A stretch of DNA of 64,000 nucleotides from Steroidobacter agaridevorans. GTDB taxonomy: Bacteria; Pseudomonadota; Gammaproteobacteria; Steroidobacterales; Steroidobacteraceae. The position numbers were made by a program, and so were the translations under genes. The notes under the pieces were generated by a model. The model was not told the origin of the DNA, ran no database searches, and saw only the letters and a program-made list of their open reading frames with translations. Positions 52,967 to 63,724 of the stretch are shown here, piece after piece. The stretch's first letter is position 1. Every line of letters begins with the position of its first letter. The stretch spans positions 623,257 through 687,256 of the forward strand of contig NZ_BLJO01000004.1 of the NCBI RefSeq assembly GCF_009932555.1, in the 5' to 3' direction.

Positions 52967-53560
52967 TTAGAATCCCGTGAGCAGGGCGACGCCGAACAGC
53001 GCCATCGCGCCGCCAGCGACCCGAGCGACGCGGTATGGCCGGTTCATCCGCGGCAGATCGAACTTTGCTCCGAGTGCAACGCCAGTCATATGTAGCAGCG
53101 CCGTCGCGCTGACGAAGCCAGCGACGTAGGAAAGCATCGAAGCCGTTACGGGCATCTCGGCACCGTGCACATAGCCGTGGAATAGGGCGAAGAAGCCGAC
53201 AACAATCACGGCCGCCACTGTTTTCAACTGCAGAGGAACCGCGATTGCCATTCCAAAGACGATGACAGACATCGCGACGCCGAGCTCGGCAAAGGACGGC
53301 GAAACGCCTGCCATGCCGAAGATGCCGCCGATCGCCATCACACTCACGAACGCGAGCGGCACGAGCCATCGTGCGCTCCCGCCGATCTGTGCGGCGAGCA
53401 CGCCGACGGCAGTCATGGCGAGCATGTGATCGATTCCCGTGATGGGGTGCCTGAATCCGTGCATGAAACCACTCGTGTCCGAGTGGCCGGTGTGCGCCAG
53501 CACGACTGCGGGAACAAGGACGAAGGCTGCGGAAAGCCATGGAAGAACCGAGCGTCTCAT
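52967..53560 (-). CDS. ureJ: HupE/UreJ nickel transporter
   Basis: A 197-residue membrane protein with a cleavable-looking N-terminal helix then H-T-G-H-S-D, and the HupE core H-P-x-T-G-I-D-H-M-L-A-M, followed by F-H-G-Y-V-H-G. This family moves nickel for urease or hydrogenase. GAGGAG precedes ATG 53560. It is divergent from the urease genes; the name ureJ rests on that context. Confidence 0.85.
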   Translation of the reverse strand: MRRSVLPWLSAAFVLVPAVVLAHTGHSDTSGFMHGFRHPITGIDHMLAMTAVGVLAAQIGGSARWLVPLAFVSVMAIGGIFGMAGVSPSFAELGVAMSVIVFGMAIAVPLQLKTVAAVIVVGFFALFHGYVHGAEMPVTASMLSYVAGFVSATALLHMTGVALGAKFDLPRMNRPYRVARVAGGAMALFGVALLTGF

Positions 53561-53801
53561 CACGTTCTCCTCGAGAGCGCGGCAGCGATCCCCCTCCATG
53601 CAGCCGAGCCCCAACGATACGGACACTCGCCAAACGATCTATGCGGGCTTGGGGCGCGCGAGCAGGTCCAATCACAGATTGACCGGTCGGATTCGGCAGG
53701 GTCAACTGCGCGATCTGGCGATGTCGGCAGAGTGTTCGCCGATGTCGATGGATGTGCTCGATGTTTTCTTGCCGGGAAGTCGTTGAGGTCTGGAGAATCG
53801 C
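53561..53801. promoter_or_regulatory. ureJ/ureA intergenic region
   Basis: A 241-base gap with divergent promoters expected. It includes TTGACC-GGTCGGATTCGGCAGGG, a possible -35 near 53679, and a short frame at 53599-53787 (62 codons, no ribosome site) that I do not count as a gene. No sigma54 site with proper spacing was found. Confidence 0.35.
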
Positions 53802-54104
53802 ATGCAGCTGACTCCCAGAGAGTTCGACAAGCTGCTCGTTTACGCGATGGCTGACGTTGCCCTCAAGCGCAAAGCCAAAGGGCTGAAGCTCAATTACCCG
53901 GAGGCCGTCGCCGTCATCTCCGCCGTGGCCCTCGACGGTGCGCGCGCCGGCAAGACCATCGAGGAGGTGACGCAGGACGCGAGCGCTGCGCTGACCAAGG
54001 CTGACGTGATGGAAGGCGTTGCCGATCTCATTCCGATGGTGCAGATCGAAGCCGTGTTCACCGACGGTAGCCGCTTGGTGACGGTGCATACACCGATCCA
54101 GTAA
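53802..54104 (+). CDS. ureA: Urease subunit gamma
   Basis: A 100-residue gamma subunit starting [11 protein letters not shown] and ending with the urease pattern [16 protein letters not shown]. It is the first of seven urease genes. With UreB and UreC it makes the (ABC)3 enzyme. Confidence 0.97.
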   Translation: MQLTPREFDKLLVYAMADVALKRKAKGLKLNYPEAVAVISAVALDGARAGKTIEEVTQDASAALTKADVMEGVADLIPMVQIEAVFTDGSRLVTVHTPIQ

Positions 54105-54126
54105 GTTTGCTCCACAGGAGGTTTCC

Positions 54127-54576
54127 ATGGCGGGACCGAAGCTAGGGCCAGCAGTGGCAGCCGACGTCGACCCGGCGACAGCAGAGGTCCCGGTGGGTGG
54201 GTACGTGTGCAGTCCCTCGGCGATCACTTTCGATGCCGATCGTCCGGTGACCATGCTCAAGGTCCGTAACACCGGCGATCGCCCGGTGCAGATCGGATCG
54301 CACTTTCATTTCTTCGAGGTGAATCGCGAGTTGGAGTTCGATCGCGCAGCCGCCTTCGGGTTGCACCTCAATATTCCGTCATCGACGGCGATGCGATTCG
54401 AGCCCGGCGACGAGCGCGAAGTGCAGCTCGTTCCGTATGCCGGTAAGCGCGCCGTCTATGGATTCAACAATCTGGTCGACGGCGAAACTGCCGGCAAGGA
54501 TCTCGCCAGTCAAAAGGCGAAAGCGCTGGCCCTGGCGGCCCAGCGGTGCTTTCGTTCCTCCAGCTCGAAGCCGTGA
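54127..54576 (+). CDS. ureB: Urease subunit beta
   Basis: A 149-residue beta subunit with [13 protein letters not shown]. Free-standing bacterial UreB is often about 100 residues; the extra part is N-terminal (Pro/Ala-rich, 1-20) and a basic C-terminal tail [18 protein letters not shown] lies 6 bases before the ATG. Confidence 0.95.
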   Translation: MAGPKLGPAVAADVDPATAEVPVGGYVCSPSAITFDADRPVTMLKVRNTGDRPVQIGSHFHFFEVNRELEFDRAAAFGLHLNIPSSTAMRFEPGDEREVQLVPYAGKRAVYGFNNLVDGETAGKDLASQKAKALALAAQRCFRSSSSKP

Positions 54577-54588
54577 AGGTCTCTTTTC

Positions 54589-56307
54589 ATGCCAACCATC
54601 TCGCGACACGAGTACGTCGGCCTCTTCGGCCCCACCACTGGCGATCGCATTCGTCTCGGAGATACGAATCTGTTCGTGGAGATCGAGCGCGACTTGCGGG
54701 GCTACGGCGACGAGATCGTCTTCGGCGGCGGCAAGAGCATGCGTGAGGGCATGGGCATGGACAATCAGGTGACGCACGCGCAGGGAGTTCCTGACCTCGT
54801 GATCACCAACGTCACTATCATCGATGCGGTGCTCGGCGTAGTGAAGGCCGACGTCGGCATCAAGGACGGACGCATATGCGGCATCGGCAAGGCCGGCAAT
54901 CCGCAGATCATGGATCGCGTTACGCCGGGACTGCATGTTGGCCTGGCGACCGACGCGATCTCGGGTTCACATCTGATATTGACCGCCGCCGGGGTGGACA
55001 CGCACATTCATTTCATTTCTCCACAGCAGGCGCAGGTGGCGCTCTCGAACGGCACGACAACCTTGATCGGCGGTGGTACCGGTCCTTCGGATGGCTCCTA
55101 CGCGACGACGGTTACGTCAGGCCCCGGCAACATCACCATGATGTTGCGCGCGTTCGAGGGCTGGCCAATCAACGTCGGCATTCTCGGCAAGGGGCACGGA
55201 TACGGAAAGGCTTCGCTGGCCGAGCAGATTGAAGCAGGCGCGGTCGGCGTAAAGTGTCACGAGGACTGGGGCACAACGCCCGCGGTGCTGCGTTCCGCGC
55301 TCCGGCTCGCCGACGAGATGGATTTTCAGGTTTGCATTCACACCGACACGCTCAATGAATCGGGCTTCGTCGACGATTCGATCGAAGCCTTCGAAGGGCG
55401 CGCGGTGCACTCGTTCCATACGGAAGGATCCGGCGGCGGTCATGCGCCGGACATCATCAAGATCGCCGGTCTGCCGAACGTCCTGCCGTCCTCGACCAAC
55501 CCGACGCTTCCCTACGGCATCAACTCGCAGGCAGAGCTGTACGACATGATCATGGTGTGTCATCACCTCGATCCCAGCATCCCCTCGGACGTGGCATTTA
55601 CCGAGAGCCGGATTCGCGCCGAAACGATCGCGGCCGAGAATGTTCTGCAGGATCTCGGAGTGATCTCGATGTTTTCGAGCGACTCGCAAGCGATGGGGCG
55701 TATCGGGGAAGTCTGGCTCCGGTGCATACAGACTGCCGACGCGATGAAAACCGGACGCGGCAAGCTGCCGGAGGACGCGCCAGGCAACGACAACTTCCGC
55801 GTGCTGCGCTATGTGGCGAAGGTCACGATCAATCCGGCGATCACGCATGGTTTCGCCGATCTGCTCGGCTCAGTCGAGGTCGGGAAGATCGCCGACCTGG
55901 TGCTGTGGGAGCCGGCCTTCTTCGGCGTCAAGCCGAAGCTCGTGATCAAAGGCGGGTTCATCAGCTGGGCGGTGATGGGCGACCCCAATGCGTCGCTGCC
56001 AACGCCGCAGCCGACATACTACCGTCCGATGTTCGGAGCCTGTGGCGATGCATTGCCCGCGACCTGCATCACCTTCGTTTCTGGCGCCGCATACAGCGCC
56101 GGCATCAAGAAGCGACTCGGACTGCACCGGCAGGTCATACCGGTGAAGAACGTGCGCAAGATCGGCAAGCGCGACATGGTGCGCAATTCCGGAACGCCGC
56201 GGATCGAGGTAGACCCGGAGACGTTCGCGGTCACTGTCGACGGCAAGCACGCGACCGTGCCGCCGTTGCAGTCGATCGCGCTGAACCAGAAATACTTCTT
56301 CAGCTGA
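54589..56307 (+). CDS. ureC: Urease subunit alpha (catalytic)
   Basis: A 572-residue metallohydrolase with all metal-site motifs: T-H-I-H-F-I, the carbamylated Lys in [10 protein letters not shown], and the flap [11 protein letters not shown]. Ten residues near the C-terminus read Q-K-Y-F-F-S as usual. It hydrolyses urea to ammonia and carbamate. Confidence 0.98.
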   Translation: MPTISRHEYVGLFGPTTGDRIRLGDTNLFVEIERDLRGYGDEIVFGGGKSMREGMGMDNQVTHAQGVPDLVITNVTIIDAVLGVVKADVGIKDGRICGIGKAGNPQIMDRVTPGLHVGLATDAISGSHLILTAAGVDTHIHFISPQQAQVALSNGTTTLIGGGTGPSDGSYATTVTSGPGNITMMLRAFEGWPINVGILGKGHGYGKASLAEQIEAGAVGVKCHEDWGTTPAVLRSALRLADEMDFQVCIHTDTLNESGFVDDSIEAFEGRAVHSFHTEGSGGGHAPDIIKIAGLPNVLPSSTNPTLPYGINSQAELYDMIMVCHHLDPSIPSDVAFTESRIRAETIAAENVLQDLGVISMFSSDSQAMGRIGEVWLRCIQTADAMKTGRGKLPEDAPGNDNFRVLRYVAKVTINPAITHGFADLLGSVEVGKIADLVLWEPAFFGVKPKLVIKGGFISWAVMGDPNASLPTPQPTYYRPMFGACGDALPATCITFVSGAAYSAGIKKRLGLHRQVIPVKNVRKIGKRDMVRNSGTPRIEVDPETFAVTVDGKHATVPPLQSIALNQKYFFS

Positions 56308-56317
56308 AGAGCCTGTT

Positions 56318-56914
56318 GTGATCATCGTCGACGCTGTTCTTGGAAATATCGGCGATCCGGCTTGGGCGGAGCGTCTGTCTACAGCGGCGGTGGATACACT
56401 GGAGATCGATCAACGTGAGGCGCAGAAGAGCCGCTTCCGCAAGCAGACCGCCAAGGGAGTGGAGGTGGCCGTCTGCGTCGACCGCGGAACCTACCTGAAA
56501 GACGGCGACGTTTTGCTTTGGGACGAGCAGGCTCCCTCCGCCGTCGTGGCGCGCATCGAGTTGAGCGATGTGATGGTCGTTTATCTGGACGAGCTTCTAC
56601 AGTTCGGGCGCGAAGCTGCGATGCGCACGTGCGTCGAGCTTGGCCATGCAATGGGCAACCAGCACTGGCCCGCTGTCGTGAATGAAAGTCGCGTCTACGT
56701 GCCGCTCATCGTCGATCGCAAGGTGATGACCTCCGTCATGCAGACGCATCGCTTCGAAGGACTGCGTTACGAGTTCGTGGCGGGGCGCGACGTCATTCCC
56801 CACCTGGCTCCCTACGAATCGCGTCGGCTCTTTGGTGGGACGCACGGATCGTTGCATTCGCACCCAAACATCAGCTTTTCCGCGGCCGGCCATGCGCACG
56901 ACCACGGCGAATGA
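56318..56914 (+). CDS. ureE: Urease accessory protein UreE
   Basis: A 198-residue nickel metallochaperone. C-terminal H-A-H-D-H-G-E and an upstream H-G-S-L-H-S-H give metal ligands. GTG/ATG choice: ATG M-I-I-V-D fits the frame. ureF begins 23 bases before its end. It delivers Ni to the UreD-F-G complex. Confidence 0.92.
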   Translation: MIIVDAVLGNIGDPAWAERLSTAAVDTLEIDQREAQKSRFRKQTAKGVEVAVCVDRGTYLKDGDVLLWDEQAPSAVVARIELSDVMVVYLDELLQFGREAAMRTCVELGHAMGNQHWPAVVNESRVYVPLIVDRKVMTSVMQTHRFEGLRYEFVAGRDVIPHLAPYESRRLFGGTHGSLHSHPNISFSAAGHAHDHGE

Positions 56915-57617
56915 TTGCTTCGAGGCGCTCGGCTCAGCGATCTCGTTTGCGCGAATGCTGCAGTTCGGCGAGTCGATGTTTCCTATCGGCGGGTTCTCGT
57001 TCTCTTGCGCTCTGGAGTCCGCCGTTCAGAAAGGTGTCGTCACGGATGCGTCCACGCTTCGTGCATTCACGCTCACTGCGGTAGAGCAGGCGGCGCGAGG
57101 CGATGGCATCGCCGTGATTGCCGCACATCGCGCGGCAAGCGCGGGTGACGTCGATGCGCTGATTCACATTGACGGCGAGGTCTACGCCCGCAAGCTGTCC
57201 GATGAAGCGCGCTTGATGTCTGTCCGTATGGGCAAGCGGTTCACTGAAATGGGCGCGCAAGTGATCGGCGCTCCGCTACTGCGAAAATGGCTCGAGTGCA
57301 TAGATGCGTCAGTGGTGATGGGTTGCTATCCCGTGGCCTTGGGCATGAACTTCGCCATCCAGAACCTGACGGCGCAACAAGCGTTCGTCGTCCTTCAATA
57401 TGGCACAGCGTCGACCATCCTGAGTGCGGCCTTGAGGCTGATGAAGATCAGCCACGTGGAGACGCAGAGAATCCTCTTCGATCTCAGTGGACTGACCGAG
57501 GCCGCCTACGAGAGTGCCGCGAGGGCGCATTTGTCGAGCATGGCCAGCTATGCGCCGCTCGCGGAGATTCTCGCCGCCATCCACACCAAGGCGCATGTGC
57601 GCCTGTTCATGAGCTGA
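56892..57617 (+). CDS. ureF: Urease accessory protein UreF
   Basis: A 241-residue helical protein with S-M-F-P-I-G-G-F-S-F-S near residue 28. The ATG at 56892 overlaps the ureE end by 23 bases. The more upstream in-frame codons lie within ureE and are not family sequence. It binds UreD and gates UreG. Confidence 0.93.
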   Translation: MRTTTANDCFEALGSAISFARMLQFGESMFPIGGFSFSCALESAVQKGVVTDASTLRAFTLTAVEQAARGDGIAVIAAHRAASAGDVDALIHIDGEVYARKLSDEARLMSVRMGKRFTEMGAQVIGAPLLRKWLECIDASVVMGCYPVALGMNFAIQNLTAQQAFVVLQYGTASTILSAALRLMKISHVETQRILFDLSGLTEAAYESAARAHLSSMASYAPLAEILAAIHTKAHVRLFMS

Positions 57618-57626
57618 TGAAAAGTC

Positions 57627-58271
57627 ATGGCGAAAAAAATCACACGCATTGGCATCGGCGGTCCGGTCGGGTCGGGCAAGACCTCGATCGTGGAAGCGAT
57701 CACGCCGCGTCTGCTCGATCTGGGCATCAAGGTGCTGATCATCACGAACGATGTGGTGACGACCGAGGACGCCAAGCACGTTCAGCGGACGCTCAAAGGC
57801 GTACTCCTGCAGGAGCATATCGTCGGTGTGGAGACTGGAGCGTGCCCTCATACCGCCGTGCGTGAGGACCCCAGCATGAATCTGGCGGCGGTGGAGGATA
57901 TGGAGCGACGCTTTCCCGATAGCGATGTGGTGCTGATCGAGAGTGGCGGCGACAATCTGACGCTCACGTTCTCGCCGGCGCTGGTCGACTTTTTCATCTA
58001 CGTGATCGATGTCGCCGCCGGCGACAAGATCCCGCGCAAGAACGGACCCGGCATCACGCACTCGGATATCCTCGTCATCAACAAGACCGATCTGGCGCCG
58101 TACGTCGGGGCAAGCCTCGAGGTAATGAAGCGCGATTCACAGCTGATGCGCGGTGGCAAGCCGTTCCTGTTCACCAACTGCAAAACCGGCGAGGGCGTTA
58201 CCGAATTGGTCGCGCTGATCGAGCGAGAGCTGCTGTTCGATCTCGAGCCGCGACGGCAGCAGGCGCCATGA
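57627..58271 (+). CDS. ureG: Urease accessory GTPase UreG
   Basis: A 214-residue SIMIBI GTPase: P-loop [17 protein letters not shown] (nickel Cys-Pro-His), N-K-T-D guanine specificity. It drives nickel insertion into UreC. The start of ureD overlaps its stop by 4 bases. Confidence 0.97.
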   Translation: MAKKITRIGIGGPVGSGKTSIVEAITPRLLDLGIKVLIITNDVVTTEDAKHVQRTLKGVLLQEHIVGVETGACPHTAVREDPSMNLAAVEDMERRFPDSDVVLIESGGDNLTLTFSPALVDFFIYVIDVAAGDKIPRKNGPGITHSDILVINKTDLAPYVGASLEVMKRDSQLMRGGKPFLFTNCKTGEGVTELVALIERELLFDLEPRRQQAP

Positions 58272-59218
58272 TGTCGTCGGACACCGCACGATGGGCTCGC
58301 GCCGAAGCGCTCGGCGTCTCGATGCCTGAGCTTGCGGCCTATCAGGACGAGCCGCAGCAGATGAGGAGCGGTACGGCGGGTAAGACAGGGTTCCTGCATC
58401 TGGGCTTCGAGCGCCGCGGTTGTCGTACGATCCTCGCGAACCTTCAACGGCGCGCGCCCTACATGGCGCAACGTGCACTGTACTTCGATCAGGCGATGCC
58501 CGATCTGGCCCACGTCTTCCTGATCACTACCACCGGCTGCCTGCTGCAGGGAGACCGGCTGACCCTCGATATCGCGCTGGGTCCGCGCGCGCAGGCACAT
58601 GTCACCTCGCAATCCGCCACCAAAGTTCATTCGATGGATGCCAACTACGCGGTGCAAGTCCAGACCATCACGCTCGAGGACGATGCTTATCTGGAGTTTC
58701 TGCCCGATCCCCTGATTCCGCACCGGCACGCGCGATTCGTCAGCGACACGCAGATCACCATCGCGCCGTCCGCGACGTTGCTGTGTTCGGAGATCGTTCA
58801 GTCCGGTCGCAAACACTATCGATCCAGCGAGTGCTTCGGGGCCACGATGATTTCGTTGGCGACCGCTGCTGCCCGGCCGGAGGGACCCAGGTTGTTCGTC
58901 GAGAAGTTGCTGATCGATCCGCAGCGCTACGTGATGCGACAGACCGGTGTGATGGGTCCGTTCGACGTGCTCGGCAACGTCATCGTGTGCACGCCCAAGA
59001 ATCATGCCGATCGCATTCTGGAGCGCCTCACCGCCGACGTCGATCTCACCACTGGCGTAGCGTTTGGGGCGTGTCGTCTGCCGCACGATGCCGGCCTGAT
59101 CTATAAGATCTTGGGTTGCGAGACCGCGCAGGTCAAGGCCAAGGTGCGCGAGCTATGGGGAGTAGTGCGCGAGGAGGTTGTCGGCGCTCGACTCTCGCCA
59201 CCTTTTCTGTGGCGGTGA
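58268..59218 (+). CDS. ureD: Urease accessory protein UreD (UreH)
   Basis: A 316-residue UreD/UreH. It has [19 protein letters not shown], and E-V-V-G-A-R at the end. It is usually first in the operon; here it is last, after ureG. The ATG overlaps the ureG stop (ATGATG). Confidence 0.93.
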   Translation: MMSSDTARWARAEALGVSMPELAAYQDEPQQMRSGTAGKTGFLHLGFERRGCRTILANLQRRAPYMAQRALYFDQAMPDLAHVFLITTTGCLLQGDRLTLDIALGPRAQAHVTSQSATKVHSMDANYAVQVQTITLEDDAYLEFLPDPLIPHRHARFVSDTQITIAPSATLLCSEIVQSGRKHYRSSECFGATMISLATAAARPEGPRLFVEKLLIDPQRYVMRQTGVMGPFDVLGNVIVCTPKNHADRILERLTADVDLTTGVAFGACRLPHDAGLIYKILGCETAQVKAKVRELWGVVREEVVGARLSPPFLWR

Positions 59219-59249
59219 CAACGGCTCAACTCGCTCGTGGAGGCGCCCG

Positions 59250-60251
59250 ATGAAAGCCCTCTTGGCAAAATGGGAAAAGCTGTGCGCGAGGTCACGCGCC
59301 TTACGGTTCGTGGACGGCAATCTGCGGGGCATCGGGCAAGTCATGTTTCAGGACAATCCGCTGACCGGATTGTTCTTCCTGGCGGCGATTTGCTGGGGCT
59401 CCTATGCGGCCGGCGTCCCTCACGTGGCGGTTGCCGGTGTGCTCGCGATCGTGGTCGCAACCTTGACGGCGAACTGGCTTCACGCTGACGACGCAAAGCT
59501 GGCTGCCGGTCTTTATGGCTATAACAGCATCTTGGTCGGACTCGCGGTGGCGACGTTTCTTGATCCCGGGCCGTTGCTCTGGGTCTATGTGGTGCTGGGG
59601 GCGGTCGCCTCGGTCGCCGTTACGATTGGAACAGTCACCGTCGTCAAACCTTGGGGCTGGTCGGCGTTGACGTATCCATTCGTCATTACGTCATGGCTCC
59701 TGCTGCTCGCGACGTATGGATTCGCGGGTCTGACCGGCACCGCGCTGCCTTCGGCCGAGGCTGTCGCACCGTACGAGCCTTATGAAGCGAGCCCGCTCGA
59801 TCTCGCTGACTTCGTACAGGGCGTGTACCAAAGCATCTCGCAAGTGTTCTTGAAGGCAAGCGGCGTGGCGGCGTTGCTCCTGCTCGCGGGCCTGGCGGTG
59901 AATTCTCTCGCTGCCGCGGCATTCGCATTGGGTGGCGCGATTCTCGCGGTCGCCACCGCACACCTTTTCGGAGCAGAGAGCACCCTGATCACCGGCGGTC
60001 TGCTCGGATTCAGCCCGGTCCTGACGGCGATCGCGCTCGGCACCGTCTTCTATCAGCCGAGTTTGCGTGTCGTGGCGTACACCGCGGTTGCTACTATCTT
60101 CACAGTCATCGCGCAGTCGGCCCTCAACGCGGCTTTGTCGCCGTTCGCGATTCCTGCTCTCACGGCGCCCTTCATACTCGTGACCTGGCTATTCACATTG
60201 CCGAGCCGGTATCTCGACGACACCGCCACCGCCAGTCCCGACGCGCCGTAA
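59250..60251 (+). CDS. Urea transporter (UT family)
   Basis: A 333-residue channel with ten hydrophobic helices in two similar halves. The first-half signature is Q-V-M-F-Q-D-N-P-L-T-G-L, the second-half copy around V-F-Y-Q-P-S-L. GGAGG sits 7 bases before ATG 59250. It supplies urea to the enzyme encoded upstream. Confidence 0.9.
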   Translation: MKALLAKWEKLCARSRALRFVDGNLRGIGQVMFQDNPLTGLFFLAAICWGSYAAGVPHVAVAGVLAIVVATLTANWLHADDAKLAAGLYGYNSILVGLAVATFLDPGPLLWVYVVLGAVASVAVTIGTVTVVKPWGWSALTYPFVITSWLLLLATYGFAGLTGTALPSAEAVAPYEPYEASPLDLADFVQGVYQSISQVFLKASGVAALLLLAGLAVNSLAAAAFALGGAILAVATAHLFGAESTLITGGLLGFSPVLTAIALGTVFYQPSLRVVAYTAVATIFTVIAQSALNAALSPFAIPALTAPFILVTWLFTLPSRYLDDTATASPDAP

Positions 60252-60404
60252 GTCGGAAGCGATGTGATTTTTTGTTGGGCCAAGGCCCCATGGACCTGTC
60301 CGCGGCGGTCGGTCAGCCTCACGGGCGCCGCGTCGTTCGCGCCGCGAGTCGCTCCGCTACAGACCTGACGCGATAGCGCGCGTGCGGGTCGGGATGAAGG
60401 ACTG

Positions 60405-61295
60405 ATGATCGAGTTCATGACAGAGCGTGTGTTGCCATTCGCACTCACCCTCTCGATTCAAATTTTTGCAGTATCGAGCATGCTGATGGTCGGTCTGCGC
60501 TACACCATCGGCGACCTCGCGCGACCGCTGCGTGACATCTCCGGCGTCGTCATTGCGCTGGTGACGAACTTCGTCCTCGTGCCTCTGCTCGCGATGCTGT
60601 TGCTGCGGGCCGTTCCGCTGGACGCTCCGTACGCGACGGGGTTGATGATCGTTGCGAGCGCCGGGGGCGCTCCGCTGCTCGTAAAGCTGGCGATGAACGC
60701 GAAAGAAGATGTCGGCTTCGCGGCATCGCTCATCGTGCTGCTCCTGATCGGGACCATCATCGCGATGCCGCTCATCCTGCCGCTCGTTGCCGAAGGAGCT
60801 CGAGTCAGCGCTGTGGCGATCGCCCAGCCTCTTCTGATCACGATGTTCCTGCCGCTCGTCATCGGCTTCATCCTCAGGCCCGTTATACCTGAGCTGGCCA
60901 GGCGCGCCGTTCCCGTCCTTGCGACGATTTTAGGGATCGCGTTGTGGGTCATGATCGCGCTGTCGCTGTTCCTGAATCGCAACGCCGTCCTGGATATCGT
61001 CGGGCACGGGGCGATATTCGTCTCGATCCTGTTCATCGCCATTGCCTTCGTGCTCGGCTATGTCACTGGAGGTTTCGACAAACCCGAGCGGGTGGTGCTG
61101 GGATTCGGCGCCTCACAGCGCAACTTCGCTGCGGCGATCGTGGTTGCGACGCAAGCCTTCGATGAGCCGAGAGTGCTCGTCATGGCGGTGGTCGTCTCAA
61201 TCGTCGCGATGCTCCTCATTCCGTTTTCAACCTACCTGGGCCGGCGCAAGGCGAGGGCAGGCGGAGAGCACGCTCCACCGTTTCCGTCACGATGA
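60405..61295 (+). CDS. BASS-family transporter (bile acid:sodium symporter type)
   Basis: A 296-residue protein with nine or ten helices. G-L-R-Y-T-I-G-D-L and the S-A-G-G-A-P-L motif match the BASS family, as does the N-F-A-A-A-I crossover. AAGGA precedes the ATG. Substrates of bacterial members range from bile acids to pantoate and arsenite; none can be chosen here. A sulfatase follows. Confidence 0.85.
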   Translation: MIEFMTERVLPFALTLSIQIFAVSSMLMVGLRYTIGDLARPLRDISGVVIALVTNFVLVPLLAMLLLRAVPLDAPYATGLMIVASAGGAPLLVKLAMNAKEDVGFAASLIVLLLIGTIIAMPLILPLVAEGARVSAVAIAQPLLITMFLPLVIGFILRPVIPELARRAVPVLATILGIALWVMIALSLFLNRNAVLDIVGHGAIFVSILFIAIAFVLGYVTGGFDKPERVVLGFGASQRNFAAAIVVATQAFDEPRVLVMAVVVSIVAMLLIPFSTYLGRRKARAGGEHAPPFPSR

Positions 61296-61351
61296 ACCGG
61301 CCGGAGTCGACGCGATAGAACGCCAGTGTTGGCAGGAGACCGGAGGTGGGT

Positions 61352-62629
61352 ATGTCTCGTCCAAACTTCATCTTCATCATGGCGGATGACATGGGTTGCG
61401 CCGATCTCGGGTGCTACGGCGGGCGCTCGAATTGTTCTCCGGTGCTCGATCGGATGGCCACCGAGGGGGCGCGTTTCACGAATGGTTATTCGAACTCTCC
61501 GGTGTGCTCACCGGCGCGCTTCGCACTCATGACCGGCCGCTATCAGCATCGATTGAGAGGCGGCTTCGACGAGCCGATCGCGAGCGGCGGGCCCTTGTTG
61601 GGCCTGCCTCCGGAACATCCGACCCTGCCTTCGCTGCTGCGTGACGCCGGATACTCGACTGCGCTGATCGGCAAGTGGCACCTGGGATCGCCGCCGTGGT
61701 TCAGCCCCGAGAAGAGCGGATACCAGGAATTCTTCGGCTTCCGCAGCGGCGCGGTGGACTTCTTCACTCATCGCAGCTTCGCTGGGCCGCACGACCTCTG
61801 GGAGGGGGACGCAGAAGCTCATGTGGACGGATACCTCACCGACATTCTGTCCAAGCGCGCGGCCGATTACATCCGACGCAAGGCGAACGATGGCCCTTAC
61901 ATGCTATCGGTTCATTACAGCGCGCCGCATTGGCCATGGGAGACGCGTGACGACCGCGCCGAGGCGGAACGAATCAAGAGTCTGTTTCATCTCGACGGCG
62001 GCTCGGTCGAAATTTATCAGCGGATGATTCATCACATGGACGAGGGCATCGGCTGGATCTTGCAGGCGATCGAGGAGACGGGTGGGCGCGACAATACGCT
62101 CGTGGTGTTCACCAGCGACAACGGCGCCGAGCGATTCTCAGATACCTGGCCTTTCGTCGGCAAGAAGATGGACCTGCTCGAAGGCGGCATTCGCGTGCCA
62201 TACGTTGTGCGTTGGCCGGCCCGTATCAAACCCAACACGGTGAACGATCGCATCGTCATGGGCATGGACTGGATGCCTACGTTTCTGGCTGCGGCGGGTG
62301 TAGCGCCTCATCGCGACTATCCGCTCGATGGCGTCGACATGTTCGGTCCGGCGGTGGAGCGCAAAGTGTTCTGGCGCATGATTTTCAGGAACCAAAAGGC
62401 CGTGCGCGCCGGCGACTGGAAATGGCTCTGCGTCGATGGCAACGAATTCCTGTTCAATCTCCAGAAGGACCAGCGCGAACGTGCGAACCTCAGATACCGG
62501 GAGCCCGAGCGCTTCATGGAGCTACGGCGCGCCTACTTCGAGTGGGACGAGGGCATGCCCCTGATACCGGAGGACGCAAAGTACACGCTCGCCTACAACG
62601 AAGAGACGCTGGCAAAGTCCGTCGGGTGA
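61352..62629 (+). CDS. Arylsulfatase-type sulfatase
   Basis: A 425-residue sulfatase with the formylglycine motif C-S-P-A-R (Cys52 in S-P-V-C-S-P-A-R-F-A-L-M-T-G-R-Y) and metal-site start A-D-D-M-G. No signal peptide. GGAGG lies 5 bases before ATG 61352; GTG 61346 is less likely. A formylglycine-generating enzyme is needed but is not in the window. Substrate unknown. Confidence 0.9.
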   Translation: MSRPNFIFIMADDMGCADLGCYGGRSNCSPVLDRMATEGARFTNGYSNSPVCSPARFALMTGRYQHRLRGGFDEPIASGGPLLGLPPEHPTLPSLLRDAGYSTALIGKWHLGSPPWFSPEKSGYQEFFGFRSGAVDFFTHRSFAGPHDLWEGDAEAHVDGYLTDILSKRAADYIRRKANDGPYMLSVHYSAPHWPWETRDDRAEAERIKSLFHLDGGSVEIYQRMIHHMDEGIGWILQAIEETGGRDNTLVVFTSDNGAERFSDTWPFVGKKMDLLEGGIRVPYVVRWPARIKPNTVNDRIVMGMDWMPTFLAAAGVAPHRDYPLDGVDMFGPAVERKVFWRMIFRNQKAVRAGDWKWLCVDGNEFLFNLQKDQRERANLRYREPERFMELRRAYFEWDEGMPLIPEDAKYTLAYNEETLAKSVG

Positions 62630-62663
62630 TCCGCACGAACCAGGCAGTCGAGGTTGTGCTGGC

Positions 62664-63439
62664 ATGGACGAGCCGCTCATCAATGCGCAGTTCCCAAGAG
62701 GCAGCGAGGCTGATTTCAATCAGCCTGGCCTGTCCGCACTGCGCACCGCTGTCGCAAACCGTGCGCATCGTGCCCTCGACGGGACGCCGATCCGACAGGA
62801 CTCGATCGCTGGGTTGAACAGCGCGCTGAGCAGCATCCCAGACGGCATGGCGAGCGGATTGCTTGCAGGTGTCAACCCAATCCACGGCCTGTACGCGTGC
62901 ATGGCGGGGCCGATCGCGGGCGGACTTCTGTCAAGCTCGCAATTGATGCTGATCACGACGACCAGCGCTGCGGCGCTGGGCACGGGTCAGGCGCTCGCCC
63001 ATCTGCCTTTCGAGAAGTACCGGTCGATCGGCAGTTGCGCTCCAACCAGGTCACTGTGCTCGATGTCTACGGGGGTCTTTTTTATGCTGGCGCGCGTACG
63101 CTCGAGCGTCAGCTGCCACTGCCGTTGGGCTCGCACAATGCAGTGGTGATCCTGAGGTTACGAGGGCGCACGTCGCTCGGCGCGACGCTGCTTGCGGTGC
63201 TGGCTGGCTATGCGGAAAGTCTGGCGGCGGAGGGAGGGCGACTCTATCTATCCGGTCTCAACCCAAGTGCATTGCGTGAGCTGGTCGGCTGGAGAAAGCT
63301 CGATCTCGAAGGTCCAGTGCGTGCTTTCGAAGTAACGCCGATTCGTGGCGCATCTACTCGGGCCGCCCGCGAGGACGCAGAAGCGTGGTTGATTCGCAGG
63401 CTAAAGAATTCAGCCAAAGTAAACGCTTCATTGGAGTAG
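62664..63439 (+). pseudogene. SulP sulfate permease, decayed
   Basis: The N-terminal membrane part is open from 62664 (I-R-Q-D-S-I-A-G-L-N-S, G-L-Y-A-C-M-A-G-P). In a different frame from about 63030 the C-terminal STAS domain continues (Q-L-R-S-N-Q-V-T-V-L-D-V-Y-G) to 63439. Most of the transmembrane domain is missing, and the frame changes at the junction near 63010-63040, so no full protein can be made. Confidence 0.8.
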
Positions 63440-63724
63440 CTGAAAGAATATCGGCACCAACGACGGCTTCTGAGAGATCGCCGCACCGTGGTCACAGAAC
63501 CATTTTCTCGAGACAATTAGGTTTGCCTCCCACAACGCGTTGCGCCTCGCGAGCGGCGGAGTAAGCGCCGGCTCTTGCGCCAGCGGATGGCGGGGCACAG
63601 CAGATCGCGAATGGGCGCACCGGAATCCTGGAAGAAGACCTGGTGGTGATCGATTTGCCCAGGAGCTCGACGTGAAACCCTGGGCGGCTTGCACCGCGCG
63701 GAAGCCTGTCGGGCTATGGTTGTT
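63440..63724. other. 285 bases without a supported gene
   Basis: Only short frames occur. A plus-strand stretch near 63605-63673 translates as A-N-G-R-T-G-I-L-E-E-D-L-V-V-I-D-L-P-R before a stop, and could be a remnant, but I do not recognise it. Confidence 0.4.

Noticed and set aside
53599..53787. A 62-codon frame between ureJ and ureA
   Set aside because: No ribosome site or recognisable domain; fits promoter space better.
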